From: a virus
Virus record (IMG/VR): IMGVR_UViG_3300009104_000093
Span: 1 to 28,395 of that record
Strand: one strand, 5' to 3'
DNA: 28,395 nt
The notes beneath the pieces were generated by a model, which was given only the letters and a program-made list of their open reading frames with translations, was not told the DNA's origin and ran no database searches. Below are positions 22,109-28,378 of the stretch, in pieces (positions within the stretch are counted from its first letter, which is position 1; every line of letters starts with the position of its first letter). Made by a program: the position numbers and the translations under genes.

Positions 22109-23450
22109 CAGGACTACCCCATTTAATAGCCTTCTCTTTCTTCTTCACGGCTTCAGATGGGGCTGGGTTTCCTATTCGGCAGACTACTCCGCGCCTACCA
22201 CGCCCTTCCTTATTTGGAGTGAACTCAGAATACCAGGGTTGGTCTTTCAATGATTCTTCTATCCATCTTCTTGCTGACTGATAATCTCCCATAGTCACCA
22301 TTCGAGCAACCTCCTTAATCATTTGGCTCTTAGGCATATCCTTCATCCAGAAGGTTGAGCGTATCAATTGTATATCAGCATCCATAACATTCCTTCTTTG
22401 CAGCAGGCTTGTTTCAAGTAATTCAGACAATCTATCATCGAGGCCAACCATCATCACTTTACCACCCCACTCCCATGTCGGTTGCATCATGTGGTAGCCA
22501 AGAGCCAACCTACGGAACAGGTCGGCTTCAAAGGAGCGCACCTCCGGTCGAGATAACCAATCGCTTAAATCGTCGCTGAAATAAACTCCCTTTGGGGGGT
22601 TGAGCATAACGGCTTGTTGCCTCTTGATAAACCACTGCTTCAGAAGTATGGCTTGGTCTGCTAACAAGACCCTTTCATCAGTATTCATGTTAGATTGTCT
22701 GGCTTGTGCCTGCTTGAAGAACAACTCCTTAGCAGGATTCATTTCAATCTCAATGATGAAGAACCTACGGTCGAGGCCGGACTCCAATTCAAATCGTGCG
22801 GGTTGAGTTCCAGCCCATATCGTATAGCGAGTGTCGTAGCGCACCCAGCCAGACTTCATGGCCTTATTCACACGCCCATTATCAGTTGATGTAAGCAGTT
22901 GGTTCTTCATGTCTATTGAGTGGTCTTTCGACATAGAGTCAGTTAGTGCCGAGAATTCCTCAAATCCTAAGAAGCCGCCACACATTTCTCTGGCGAGCGG
23001 TCTGCCGGTTATGTTCCCTTCTTCATCCACAGACCCAAACATACCTGCTTCGGTGATTGAGTTCGGACCAATCATAGTGCTGAACCCTTCACCAATATCT
23101 GAACGAGAAGAATGCAATAGACCTGTTCTTTCGGCCAAGAAGAAATCAACCAGAACAGATTTACCCGACCCCTTCTGACCTCGCATTAGAATGTGAATGC
23201 GAGTGTCTGGCAATTTGCTCATCGGAGTATAGATTGGGTTATTGTGATGCCTCAATGGGCAGTAAGGAATGGTAAATGCTCCAGGATTATCTTCGTGCTT
23301 ATCAGGGTCGAAGTCGCACATCGAGCACTTGTTGACGGAGTTAAACAGATGAGCACCTATACTACAAATGAATATGGGTAATTTATCCTCAACATCTATG
23401 AGGTGATTCTTAGCAGCAAAATCAAGCACTTCATCGAATACATCAGTCAT
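22101..23450 (-). CDS. MCM-like AAA+ ATPase, probable replicative helicase
   Basis: 449 residues. The ATPase core has Walker A RGQKGSGKS (90-98), Walker B GFLGFEEF (159-166), sensor-1 region AGTQPA (213-218) and an Arg-finger segment LESGLDRRFF (222-231), in the order of MCM-family helicases. The N-terminal part has four metal ligands (C42, C45, C64, His68 or His69) like the MCM zinc site. Residues ~250-330 are helical and the C-terminus is basic (KKKEKAIKW). It is shorter than cellular MCM (about 650-700), which suggests a reduced N-terminal domain. With PolB, primase and loader present, a helicase role fits. The ATG is 24 nt from a strong TATA-like element. Confidence 0.77.
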   Translation of the reverse strand: MTDVFDEVLDFAAKNHLIDVEDKLPIFICSIGAHLFNSVNKCSMCDFDPDKHEDNPGAFTIPYCPLRHHNNPIYTPMSKLPDTRIHILMRGQKGSGKSVLVDFFLAERTGLLHSSRSDIGEGFSTMIGPNSITEAGMFGSVDEEGNITGRPLAREMCGGFLGFEEFSALTDSMSKDHSIDMKNQLLTSTDNGRVNKAMKSGWVRYDTRYTIWAGTQPARFELESGLDRRFFIIEIEMNPAKELFFKQAQARQSNMNTDERVLLADQAILLKQWFIKRQQAVMLNPPKGVYFSDDLSDWLSRPEVRSFEADLFRRLALGYHMMQPTWEWGGKVMMVGLDDRLSELLETSLLQRRNVMDADIQLIRSTFWMKDMPKSQMIKEVARMVTMGDYQSARRWIEESLKDQPWYSEFTPNKEGRGRRGVVCRIGNPAPSEAVKKKEKAIKWGSPDE

Positions 23451-23473
23451 ATATCACACCATCCGTCTTAGGT

Positions 23474-23485
23474 TATTAAATGTTT
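23474..23485 (-). promoter_or_regulatory. TATA-like promoter of the helicase operon
   Basis: The minus strand reads AAACATTTAATA in a non-coding stretch, 24 nt before the ATG at 23450. Because it lies outside any gene, it is the cleanest example of the recurrent element. Confidence 0.7.
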
Positions 23486-23606
23486 TTGAGTCGCGTTAAT
23501 TCTTTCTATTCTTTCAATTGTGAGATTACAAAAATAATCGGGGGACTACGCCGCATTCTGGGTAATTATGTTTTTTCACTATGGGGTTTGTATAGTAATA
23601 CTCTAT
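23486..23606. other. Non-coding segment with T-run hairpin
   Basis: No frame longer than 16 codons is seen. On the minus strand GATTA (T-rich loop) TAATC at 23524-23539 makes a short hairpin whose loop has five T, placed after the 34-residue zinc gene; it may be its terminator. The segment is AT-rich near the helicase promoter. Together with 23712-23817 this is the least coding part of the window. Confidence 0.5.
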
Positions 23607-23711
23607 CTATGACTCCCAACAATGGGAACACTCCTTACAGATGACCCGTAGGCTCCCTGTGTAAGGATTCTTGATTGCGAGCGTTTTACCGTTGCAGATT
23701 TCACATTCCAT
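23607..23711 (-). CDS. Zinc-ribbon micro-protein, 34 aa
   Basis: 34 residues: CEIC (3-6) and CKECSHC (25-31) around a basic loop, a clear minimal zinc ribbon. The ATG at 23711 follows GGGGGG by seven bases, one of the stronger ribosome-binding sites here. Unlike the other micro-genes it stands alone between two non-coding segments, so it has its own transcript. Function unknown. Confidence 0.72.
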   Translation of the reverse strand: MECEICNGKTLAIKNPYTGSLRVICKECSHCWES

Positions 23712-23817
23712 TTTATACCCCCCTTAGAGAAATAACATAATTAGATGAATCGGGCCTTAGTGCGTCGTTTTTTTCTTTATTGCTCAAACCTAAATAATTA
23801 AAAGAAATCTCGTATCT
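23712..23817. other. Non-coding AT-rich segment
   Basis: No coding frame is seen on the minus strand. Just after the 232-residue gene's stop the minus strand is T-rich (23791-23807, TTTCTTTTAATTATTTA), plausibly an archaeal T-tract terminator. The rest should hold the promoter of the 34-residue zinc gene, but no element matches the recurrent motif well. Confidence 0.45.
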
Positions 23818-24516
23818 TTACTCCAAAGAAATTAAGCCGGAGGTGGGCATGGCTTGTTTTTGTATCTTTATCAGTTCTTCGGAATGGCATTCAGCATACG
23901 AGCGGTCTGTCGTTTTCGATACCTGCCAGTGATAGGCGGGTAGTGCGTTGAGACGAGATACCTCATTTGATATGAAGCATCCTCTATCATAGAATCTGAC
24001 CCACTTGTAAAGAGGTGTGAATACAATTGGGTTTTGAGTTTTTACAGCCATACATTCAATCCATTCCAAACCATTCTTTGTTCTCCAGGGAAAAGAGACA
24101 ACTTCTCCAACAGAAGAACAATCATTTTCCTGTCTTGGTGGTGAGGGCATTATTTCGTTAATAATTACGCTGCCACTCTTATCTGTATAACCTATGCCTA
24201 CCATGACTCTTGAAAACGATAGAGTTTCATCAATTGCTTCTCTCCAACCGTAATCAGCCGCTTCGCTTATCCAATACATAGTTTCTTTATCTGACCAACC
24301 CCCCTCTTGAGGGTATATATTTTGTAGCAATCCTCTAATAGCCTTCCTACCTCTTATCGAGTACTGATTCCCAAAATAAATGGTAGGTTGAATGCTCGCA
24401 TTGCTCATGGTTACTCCTGAGAAGGGGAATGTGTATTCGACTTTACTATTTTCTGGATAAAATAAATAATACTCGATTTTTCCATCTGTCAGCAATTTTA
24501 TTGCTTTTGGTTGCAT
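23818..24516 (-). CDS. Unknown protein, 232 aa
   Basis: Not recognised. Mixed alpha/beta, rich in Tyr and Trp, with a strand-helix stretch YSIRGRKAIRGLLQNIYPQ, an EAADYGWREAIDETL helix and strands such as MVGIGYTDKSGSVIINEIMP. No catalytic motif stands out. A longer frame starts at 24546, but the ATG at 24516 has GGGGGGAG five bases upstream and comes 2 nt after the winged-helix stop, so it is chosen. The gene is co-transcribed with that winged-helix gene. Confidence 0.75.
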   Translation of the reverse strand: MQPKAIKLLTDGKIEYYLFYPENSKVEYTFPFSGVTMSNASIQPTIYFGNQYSIRGRKAIRGLLQNIYPQEGGWSDKETMYWISEAADYGWREAIDETLSFSRVMVGIGYTDKSGSVIINEIMPSPPRQENDCSSVGEVVSFPWRTKNGLEWIECMAVKTQNPIVFTPLYKWVRFYDRGCFISNEVSRLNALPAYHWQVSKTTDRSYAECHSEELIKIQKQAMPTSGLISLE

Positions 24517-24518
24517 AT

Positions 24519-24836
24519 TTACTCCCCCCGAATATAGGATTCCCACTCATTGATATTTTTAATCTTCCAGATAGAATAAGTCCTACTACCAACAGTCGAG
24601 GCCATCCTTAGCCGTTCGTCTGCTCTTTTTATTCCAGGAGTCATGCGTAGCACATTGGCTATCTCATTTGGAGAGCCGGTATGCTTCCAGCCACTTGTCT
24701 TAAGTCTATCAACCAGTTGAGGGGTGGTAAGTCCGTCTGGTTCCTGTTTTAATAACCCAACTAATTTCGTTCTCAGCGCATCCTTTCTTCTTCTGGATTT
24801 AGTCGGTCCTCTATTCTTTCTATCTCTTACTACCAT
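24519..24836 (-). CDS. Winged-helix DNA-binding protein, 105 aa
   Basis: A basic N-terminus (RDRKNRGPTKSRRRKDALR), then a winged-helix fold: LVGLLKQEPDGLTTPQLVDRL, a recognition helix near SPNEIANVLRMTPGI, and a wing ending TYSIWKIKN. It shares its layout with the proteins at 11481-11717 and 17272-17700. GGAG is eight bases before the ATG. It may be a viral transcription regulator. Confidence 0.72.
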   Translation of the reverse strand: MVVRDRKNRGPTKSRRRKDALRTKLVGLLKQEPDGLTTPQLVDRLKTSGWKHTGSPNEIANVLRMTPGIKRADERLRMASTVGSRTYSIWKIKNINEWESYIRGE

Positions 24837-24848
24837 TATATCTCTCCG

Positions 24849-24944
24849 TCATGTTCCCATACCCCCTGTTCCTCGACCCATCCGCCCCATCGGTAAAGTC
24901 CAAGAACCCACAGCGAGGATACTGTGGTTTCTGTGGTCGTGCAT
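24849..24944 (-). CDS. Possible micro-protein, 31 aa
   Basis: A short frame between a TATA-like element (24981) and the winged-helix gene. AGGGG lies about eight bases before its ATG. The product is Gly/Met/Arg-rich at the C-terminus (MGRMGRGTGGMGT) and has no known motif. It may instead be part of the leader of the winged-helix gene. Confidence 0.35.
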   Translation of the reverse strand: MHDHRNHSILAVGSWTLPMGRMGRGTGGMGT

Positions 24945-24980
24945 CCCGTCTTCCCCTAATATGAGAAAGGGGTCGGCGGC

Positions 24981-24990
24981 TATTAAAGGT
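24981..24990 (-). promoter_or_regulatory. TATA-like element upstream of the winged-helix gene
   Basis: The minus strand reads ACCTTTAATA, overlapping the stop codon of the 170-residue gene, as in other cases. Here no ATG lies 22-24 nt downstream, so the transcript would have a leader of at least 13 nt. Confidence 0.42.
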
Positions 24991-25495
24991 TGCGATGCTC
25001 AGCCAGAAGACGCTTCCACCATTCAGGAAACTTCCTACATTTACTCCAAGAGGCGTTGCTCTTTACTATAACGGAGTTCAGATAGTATAATCTATATGAC
25101 TCAATAGAGTTATTTGATTTGTATTTTTCAGGCATAACTTGTGGAAAGGCAGTAAATCCCCCCTCCCAATCTTCAAGTTTTTGAGCCTGGTAGTAGTAAT
25201 GCGACATATCTGACTCGCTTCGGTGATATGACTTAGACCAGCGAATAGAGTATTCTATGCAAATCATCTTCCCAAACTCAGCGAGCCACCAGAAGTTATC
25301 AAGACTTTCTGAGGCCCAAACAGCCCAGGGGTGATTAGGTTGTAATTTTTCAGTGTAATGAAGAGGCTTCGCTCCCCTTCTTTCCAGCGCAGAAGCCAAT
25401 AGAAAAGAGATATGGTTCGGCATCCACTTGAGGTGCTGGTCGCATAGCATATTGGCTGCTTCGGGTGGGTCAGTTGAAAGAGGATAGACTAACAC
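24983..25495 (-). CDS. Phage-type conserved hypothetical protein, 170 aa
   Basis: The pattern matches a widespread phage hypothetical family: TDPPEAANMLCDQHLKWM near the N-terminus, NHPWAVWASES (54-64), WLAEFGKMICIEYSIRW (70-86), then FPQVMPEKY and ESYRLYYLNS, ending FPEWWKR. Biochemical function of that family is unknown to me. The start is GTG at 25495, seven bases after GGGGG; no in-frame ATG occurs earlier than residue 16. A T/A-run terminator-like structure lies just upstream. Confidence 0.72.
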   Translation of the reverse strand: MLVYPLSTDPPEAANMLCDQHLKWMPNHISFLLASALERRGAKPLHYTEKLQPNHPWAVWASESLDNFWWLAEFGKMICIEYSIRWSKSYHRSESDMSHYYYQAQKLEDWEGGFTAFPQVMPEKYKSNNSIESYRLYYLNSVIVKSNASWSKCRKFPEWWKRLLAEHRNL

Positions 25496-25518
25496 AGGTT
25501 AGCCCCCGATTTTTTTTG

Positions 25519-25525
25519 AAAAAAA
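25519..25525 (-). terminator. T-run terminator of the right-hand operon
   Basis: Seven T on the minus strand, four bases after the stop of the 20-residue frame, followed by C and eight A (25510-25517), so it can also form a short A/T hairpin. Archaeal termination relies on T-runs. It separates the 28378-25530 gene run from the GTG-started 170-residue gene. Confidence 0.5.
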
Positions 25526-25529
25526 CTGC

Positions 25530-25592
25530 TCAACGGGATTTCCTCCTCGCTTTGTATTCTCTCATACGCCTGAAGTATTCTTCCCAAGTCAT
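25530..25592 (-). CDS. Possible basic micro-peptide, 20 aa
   Basis: A 20-codon frame whose ATG overlaps the 164-residue gene's stop as ATGA and which ends just before the T-run terminator. It is strongly basic at the C-terminus (EYKARRKSR). The exact ATGA overlap is the argument for translation; at this length chance cannot be excluded. Confidence 0.38.
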   Translation of the reverse strand: MTWEEYFRRMREYKARRKSR

Positions 25593-26083
25593 TCTTCTTC
25601 CTCAACACAGCATTCTGAGTCATAACAATTCTCACAGTAGCATTCGCCACATTCAGAACAGTCCCAACCTTCTAAATTATCCTGTCTATCTTCTTGACCG
25701 CAGTTCGAGCAATGACCCCAAGAATTATCTTTTTCTCCATTGAGCATAACCCAATAGTTTCTGTTGCAAGTTTCGAGTTCAGGTTCTTCATCGAACCATA
25801 CTCCACCATAGGGTTCTCCTGCTTCCATAACCACTTCTTCAGGGATAATTGCTAATAGTCCAGCATCGACTCCGAATGAACCACAGTGAAAGTTCCATAC
25901 TCCGTCTCCTCCTGGGCTGTCCCAAGTTTCAACATAATACTTTTCTCCATCCACTTCCCACTCAATCAAGCAAGCACCATTTCTGCTGTAATTTTCATGA
26001 GCAAATAATTTTTCGCAAAACTCATCCCAGCGCTCATTGGGGATTGCGTAGCAGGGGTCTGAAACATACCATCTATCAGTCAT
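25589..26083 (-). CDS. Acidic Cys-rich protein with C-terminal zinc knuckles, 164 aa
   Basis: The N-terminal ~105 residues start WYVSDPCYAIPNERWDEFCEKL, reminiscent of small proteins with an SDPCY motif in bacteria and phages, and contain an ETWDSPGGDG turn. The C-terminal 45 residues carry CSNC, CSEC, CYCENC and CC, enough for two zinc sites, and end in EEEE. Function unknown. AAGGAG lies eight bases before the start. Confidence 0.75.
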   Translation of the reverse strand: MTDRWYVSDPCYAIPNERWDEFCEKLFAHENYSRNGACLIEWEVDGEKYYVETWDSPGGDGVWNFHCGSFGVDAGLLAIIPEEVVMEAGEPYGGVWFDEEPELETCNRNYWVMLNGEKDNSWGHCSNCGQEDRQDNLEGWDCSECGECYCENCYDSECCVEEEE

Positions 26084-26174
26084 ATTGATAACTCCTTAAT
26101 TCAACACAATGCTCACAGGGGCATTTAGACCAAATCGCTTCTTCTATTGAGTCAATTTCACTGATACATTTCAT
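26076..26174 (-). CDS. CxC/CxxC micro-protein, 32 aa
   Basis: 32 residues with an N-terminal Cys (MKCI), an acidic helix, and CPCEHC (18-23). A single zinc site is plausible. GGAGG is eight bases before the ATG, which overlaps the stop of the membrane peptide as ATGA; its end overlaps the 164-residue gene by 8 nt. Unknown function. Confidence 0.6.
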   Translation of the reverse strand: MKCISEIDSIEEAIWSKCPCEHCVELRSYQYD

Positions 26175-26248
26175 ATAATTTTCCTCCAGTTAAGGAACAG
26201 AACGATTAAGCCGATGAAAAGAGCCATCAACCCAACAGTTTGATTCAT
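26171..26248 (-). CDS. Membrane micro-peptide, 25 aa
   Basis: Almost the whole 25-residue product is one membrane span (VGLMALFIGLIVLFLNW), ending in RKII, so the basic end is probably cytoplasmic. Both its start and stop overlap neighbours as ATGA. It is the smallest gene here with strong overlap support. Confidence 0.6.
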   Translation of the reverse strand: MNQTVGLMALFIGLIVLFLNWRKII

Positions 26249-26346
26249 AATTGCTCACCACAGTCGCACAGGTGATTAGGGGCATAACCCAAAAAGTCCT
26301 GGTCTCTTTTGTAGCAATTGCAGGTTTCACAAATTATCCATTTCAT
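26245..26346 (-). CDS. Zinc-binding micro-protein, 33 aa
   Basis: 33 residues with CETCNC (6-11) and CDC (27-29), a compact zinc site. The ATG at 26346 has GGAGAG eight bases upstream. It overlaps the preceding frame by 20 nt and the following membrane peptide by ATGA. Unknown function. Confidence 0.62.
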   Translation of the reverse strand: MKWIICETCNCYKRDQDFLGYAPNHLCDCGEQL

Positions 26347-26455
26347 ATATTTTTCTCTCCTGTTTTTTTCTGACGCAACGAGCACATCTCACGGTTGATT
26401 TCCTCACAGAAACAGATATTCTTGTAGTGCAGTAAGGTTCTATGCACTCTTTCAT
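26327..26455 (-). CDS. Basic zinc-ribbon micro-protein, 42 aa
   Basis: 42 residues: C4 and C9, then CARC (24-27) in a strongly basic setting (VRCARCVRKKQERK), consistent with a nucleic-acid-binding zinc ribbon. The ATG overlaps the 141-residue gene's stop as ATGA. It is the first of four overlapping micro-genes. Confidence 0.62.
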   Translation of the reverse strand: MKECIEPYCTTRISVSVRKSTVRCARCVRKKQERKIYEMDNL

Positions 26456-26877
26456 GACTCTTCCTCATTGTGTTTCTTCATAGGTTCAACAGCCCAGTCT
26501 TTATTTGACGATACTTCTTCAAATGATTGAGCCCTGCCGCAAAAATCAACGAGTTGCTCATCAACATATATTTTCAGTTCAGGATATTCTGTGTCGCATT
26601 TGTAGGGAGCAATACCCCACGATAAGTTTTGACTCCATTGAGTCCCTATGAGTCGGCTCATCACTATCCTGACGAAGTAAGAGGGGTCTCCCCAACGCCT
26701 CCTCGCTTCTTCTATTGCATTAGAAAGTGAGCCTTCTATTTGAGAAAACAAAATCCTGTCTCCTCCCCAATGTGAATATAGGTGGATAGAGGACTGACCT
26801 ACTTTTTCGACTTTTTGTTTTTCAGTATTCCACTCATGAACCCCATAGATGAACTCTATGTTTAGTCTATCTCCCAT
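26452..26877 (-). CDS. Unknown protein with LYSHWGG motif, 141 aa
   Basis: The N-terminus is beta-rich (RLNIEFIYGVHEW) and followed by IHLYSHWGGDRI, a motif I associate with phage and bacterial hypothetical proteins, then a helix NAIEEARRRWGDPSYFVRIVMSRLI. Function is not known. The ATG shares a base with the preceding stop (TAATG), with GGAGGG seven bases upstream. Confidence 0.72.
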   Translation of the reverse strand: MGDRLNIEFIYGVHEWNTEKQKVEKVGQSSIHLYSHWGGDRILFSQIEGSLSNAIEEARRRWGDPSYFVRIVMSRLIGTQWSQNLSWGIAPYKCDTEYPELKIYVDEQLVDFCGRAQSFEEVSSNKDWAVEPMKKHNEEES

Positions 26878-27182
26878 TACTTTCCCTCCTCATATGTTCC
26901 GTGTTCGAGTAATTCTTCAACGCAGTTATCACAGATAATGCGCGGCTCTCTAATAATCTCTTTTTCTGATTCAGTTAGACCACATTGGAAATCTCCTGAA
27001 AGCCTATCTTTTTCACAACGCTCACAGTATTTACAATCGCACATCTCTATGCCGTATTCAGCAGCATCTTCGTCGTCGAGGTCGTTCGCTTTATCGCAAA
27101 CTGAACAGGTATCGTAATCAAAAACCCAGCCAGGCAGGTCATCTTCAGGGTGGATGCTCAGCCACCTATCATAAGGATGCAA
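26877..27182 (-). CDS. Acidic Cys-rich zinc protein, 101 aa
   Basis: Contains CSVC (26-29), CDCKYCERC (48-56), a later Cys and CDNC near the end: up to nine Cys, probably two zinc sites. The rest is acidic. The start is TTG at 27182, immediately after the previous stop, with GGTGG about five bases upstream; no suitable ATG exists before the first Cys cluster. Unknown function. Confidence 0.7.
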   Translation of the reverse strand: MHPYDRWLSIHPEDDLPGWVFDYDTCSVCDKANDLDDEDAAEYGIEMCDCKYCERCEKDRLSGDFQCGLTESEKEIIREPRIICDNCVEELLEHGTYEEGK

Positions 27183-27680
27183 TCAGCCACCTCGCATTTG
27201 CATGAGGCCTCGTTGCATAGTCCTTGATATTGCTTCATCAGCATAAACATTGTTGCAGTAAAACTCGACAGATTCGTCGTCTTTGAACCACTCTTGATAG
27301 CCACAAAAACCTATACCTGCTTCAGAATAGGTTAAGGTGATGAGTAGGTTAGGAAAGGTTTTGGCGAGGCCATGAATTGCTCCGAATGGAGGAGACCAAG
27401 CAGTTTCAAACTCATAAAGCATGGTTTTTATTACCTTCTCTTGCTCACCAGCCCAATACTCATCGTATTCGATAAACCAATCCTCTTCCATATTGGGGTG
27501 CTCTTGAGGTTCTATATCCCACTTCGTTCCCCAGTTCTGAACGCACCAATCATAATCCCACTCCCCTCCAGGAATCGGCTTCATGGCCTCTAAGGTCAAT
27601 TGAGGTATCTCTTTCTTGAAGTGTTCGAGGTCCTCTTCAGGACCGCTAATTGTGAGGACATTGTGATTCCAATTAGGCAT
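27183..27680 (-). CDS. YubB/DUF1281-like protein (ferredoxin-like fold), 165 aa
   Basis: Begins MPNWNHNVLTISGPEEDLEHF, the pattern (MPNWC.N.L.I.G....) that opens the DUF1281/YubB-like proteins of plasmids and phages. Later come ETAWSPPFGAIHGLAKTFPNLLITLTYSEAG and GYQEWFKDD, also typical. Function of the family is unclear. A longer frame starts at 27707, but the ATG at 27680 has GGAGG eight bases upstream and matches the family start. Confidence 0.78.
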   Translation of the reverse strand: MPNWNHNVLTISGPEEDLEHFKKEIPQLTLEAMKPIPGGEWDYDWCVQNWGTKWDIEPQEHPNMEEDWFIEYDEYWAGEQEKVIKTMLYEFETAWSPPFGAIHGLAKTFPNLLITLTYSEAGIGFCGYQEWFKDDESVEFYCNNVYADEAISRTMQRGLMQMRGG

Positions 27681-27903
27681 TGAGTTTACCTCCTTCGTGC
27701 AAATCATTCAATGAATCTTTGAGTGTTTTGTGGTGCTCAACTCCTATGCGTTCCATAGTGTCGAGCATTTTGAGCATTTCAATAAGAATGCCGTGAGCCG
27801 CCCCCCTTAATTCTGGTTGGTATTTTTCATCGAGCATTTCTGTTAGTGCAGCAACCACTCCGGCTAATATGCAACCATAAAGGTCTGAGTCAGTTCCAGC
27901 CAT
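27673..27903 (-). CDS. Small helical protein, 76 aa
   Basis: Helical throughout (ILAGVVAALTEMLDEKY, AHGILIEMLKMLDTMERI, LKDSLNDLHEG), perhaps a helical bundle or a small dimerising protein. No family known. The frame extends to 27942, but the ATG at 27903 follows GGAGG by seven bases and shares its base with the previous stop (TAATG). Confidence 0.68.
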   Translation of the reverse strand: MAGTDSDLYGCILAGVVAALTEMLDEKYQPELRGAAHGILIEMLKMLDTMERIGVEHHKTLKDSLNDLHEGGKLNA

Positions 27904-28142
27904 TAGAATACCTCCTTCAGGGTAAGCGAGATACATTCGCATTTGTATTCAACATATCTCCATCCCTCTATTTCAGTCGTTTTCATTATTTTCATATCTT
28001 CCCTGCACTTCCTACACGAAAGAACAGGATTGGTGGTGTCGCCTTCGCCCATATTATTCTGTATGAATCGGCGGCTTATAGTAGTTCCGTGCTGCTTTTC
28101 GGATGGTCGAGGCCAATAAGGTTCAGTCCAATCTGGAATCAT
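27903..28142 (-). CDS. Zinc-ribbon protein, 79 aa
   Basis: N-terminal 40 residues are polar and Trp/Pro-rich (IPDWTEPYWPRPSEK). The second half has CRKC (43-46) and CEC (68-70), a probable zinc ribbon with strands between. The ATG overlaps the preceding stop as ATGA. Unknown function. Confidence 0.68.
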   Translation of the reverse strand: MIPDWTEPYWPRPSEKQHGTTISRRFIQNNMGEGDTTNPVLSCRKCREDMKIMKTTEIEGWRYVEYKCECISLTLKEVF

Positions 28143-28378
28143 CCTTCCACCTCTCTCATAACCACAAACTCATCTCCTTCATAGGGTGGGTCAGTTAGAA
28201 ACTCAATAGAGTTTTCTCCATCATAGACGAAGCCAACAACTTTATGTCCTGTTGCCTCAACTCGTTTTATACACTTAACGAAATCAAAGCAGCGAAAATA
28301 GAGCCCACTCTTTCTCACCTCATTAACGGCCACATCAGCAAACAGTCTTGTGTTTAGCAATTTTTCTTCAGTCATCAT
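28139..28378 (-). CDS. Unknown small protein, 79 aa
   Basis: A compact alpha/beta protein: helix TEEKLLNTRLFADVAVNEVRK, strand YFRCFDFVKCIKRV, and strands KVVGFVYDG and DEFVVMREVEG. No family recognised. GAGGA lies three bases before the ATG at 28378 (nine to the alternative at 28375). Its promoter would be at or beyond the right edge. Confidence 0.68.
   Translation of the reverse strand: MMTEEKLLNTRLFADVAVNEVRKSGLYFRCFDFVKCIKRVEATGHKVVGFVYDGENSIEFLTDPPYEGDEFVVMREVEG

Noticed and set aside
22118-22130. TATTAAAT on the minus strand as a promoter for the 60-residue gene
   Set aside because: Only about 13 nt from the start codon and inside the helicase's last codons; spacing does not fit the others.
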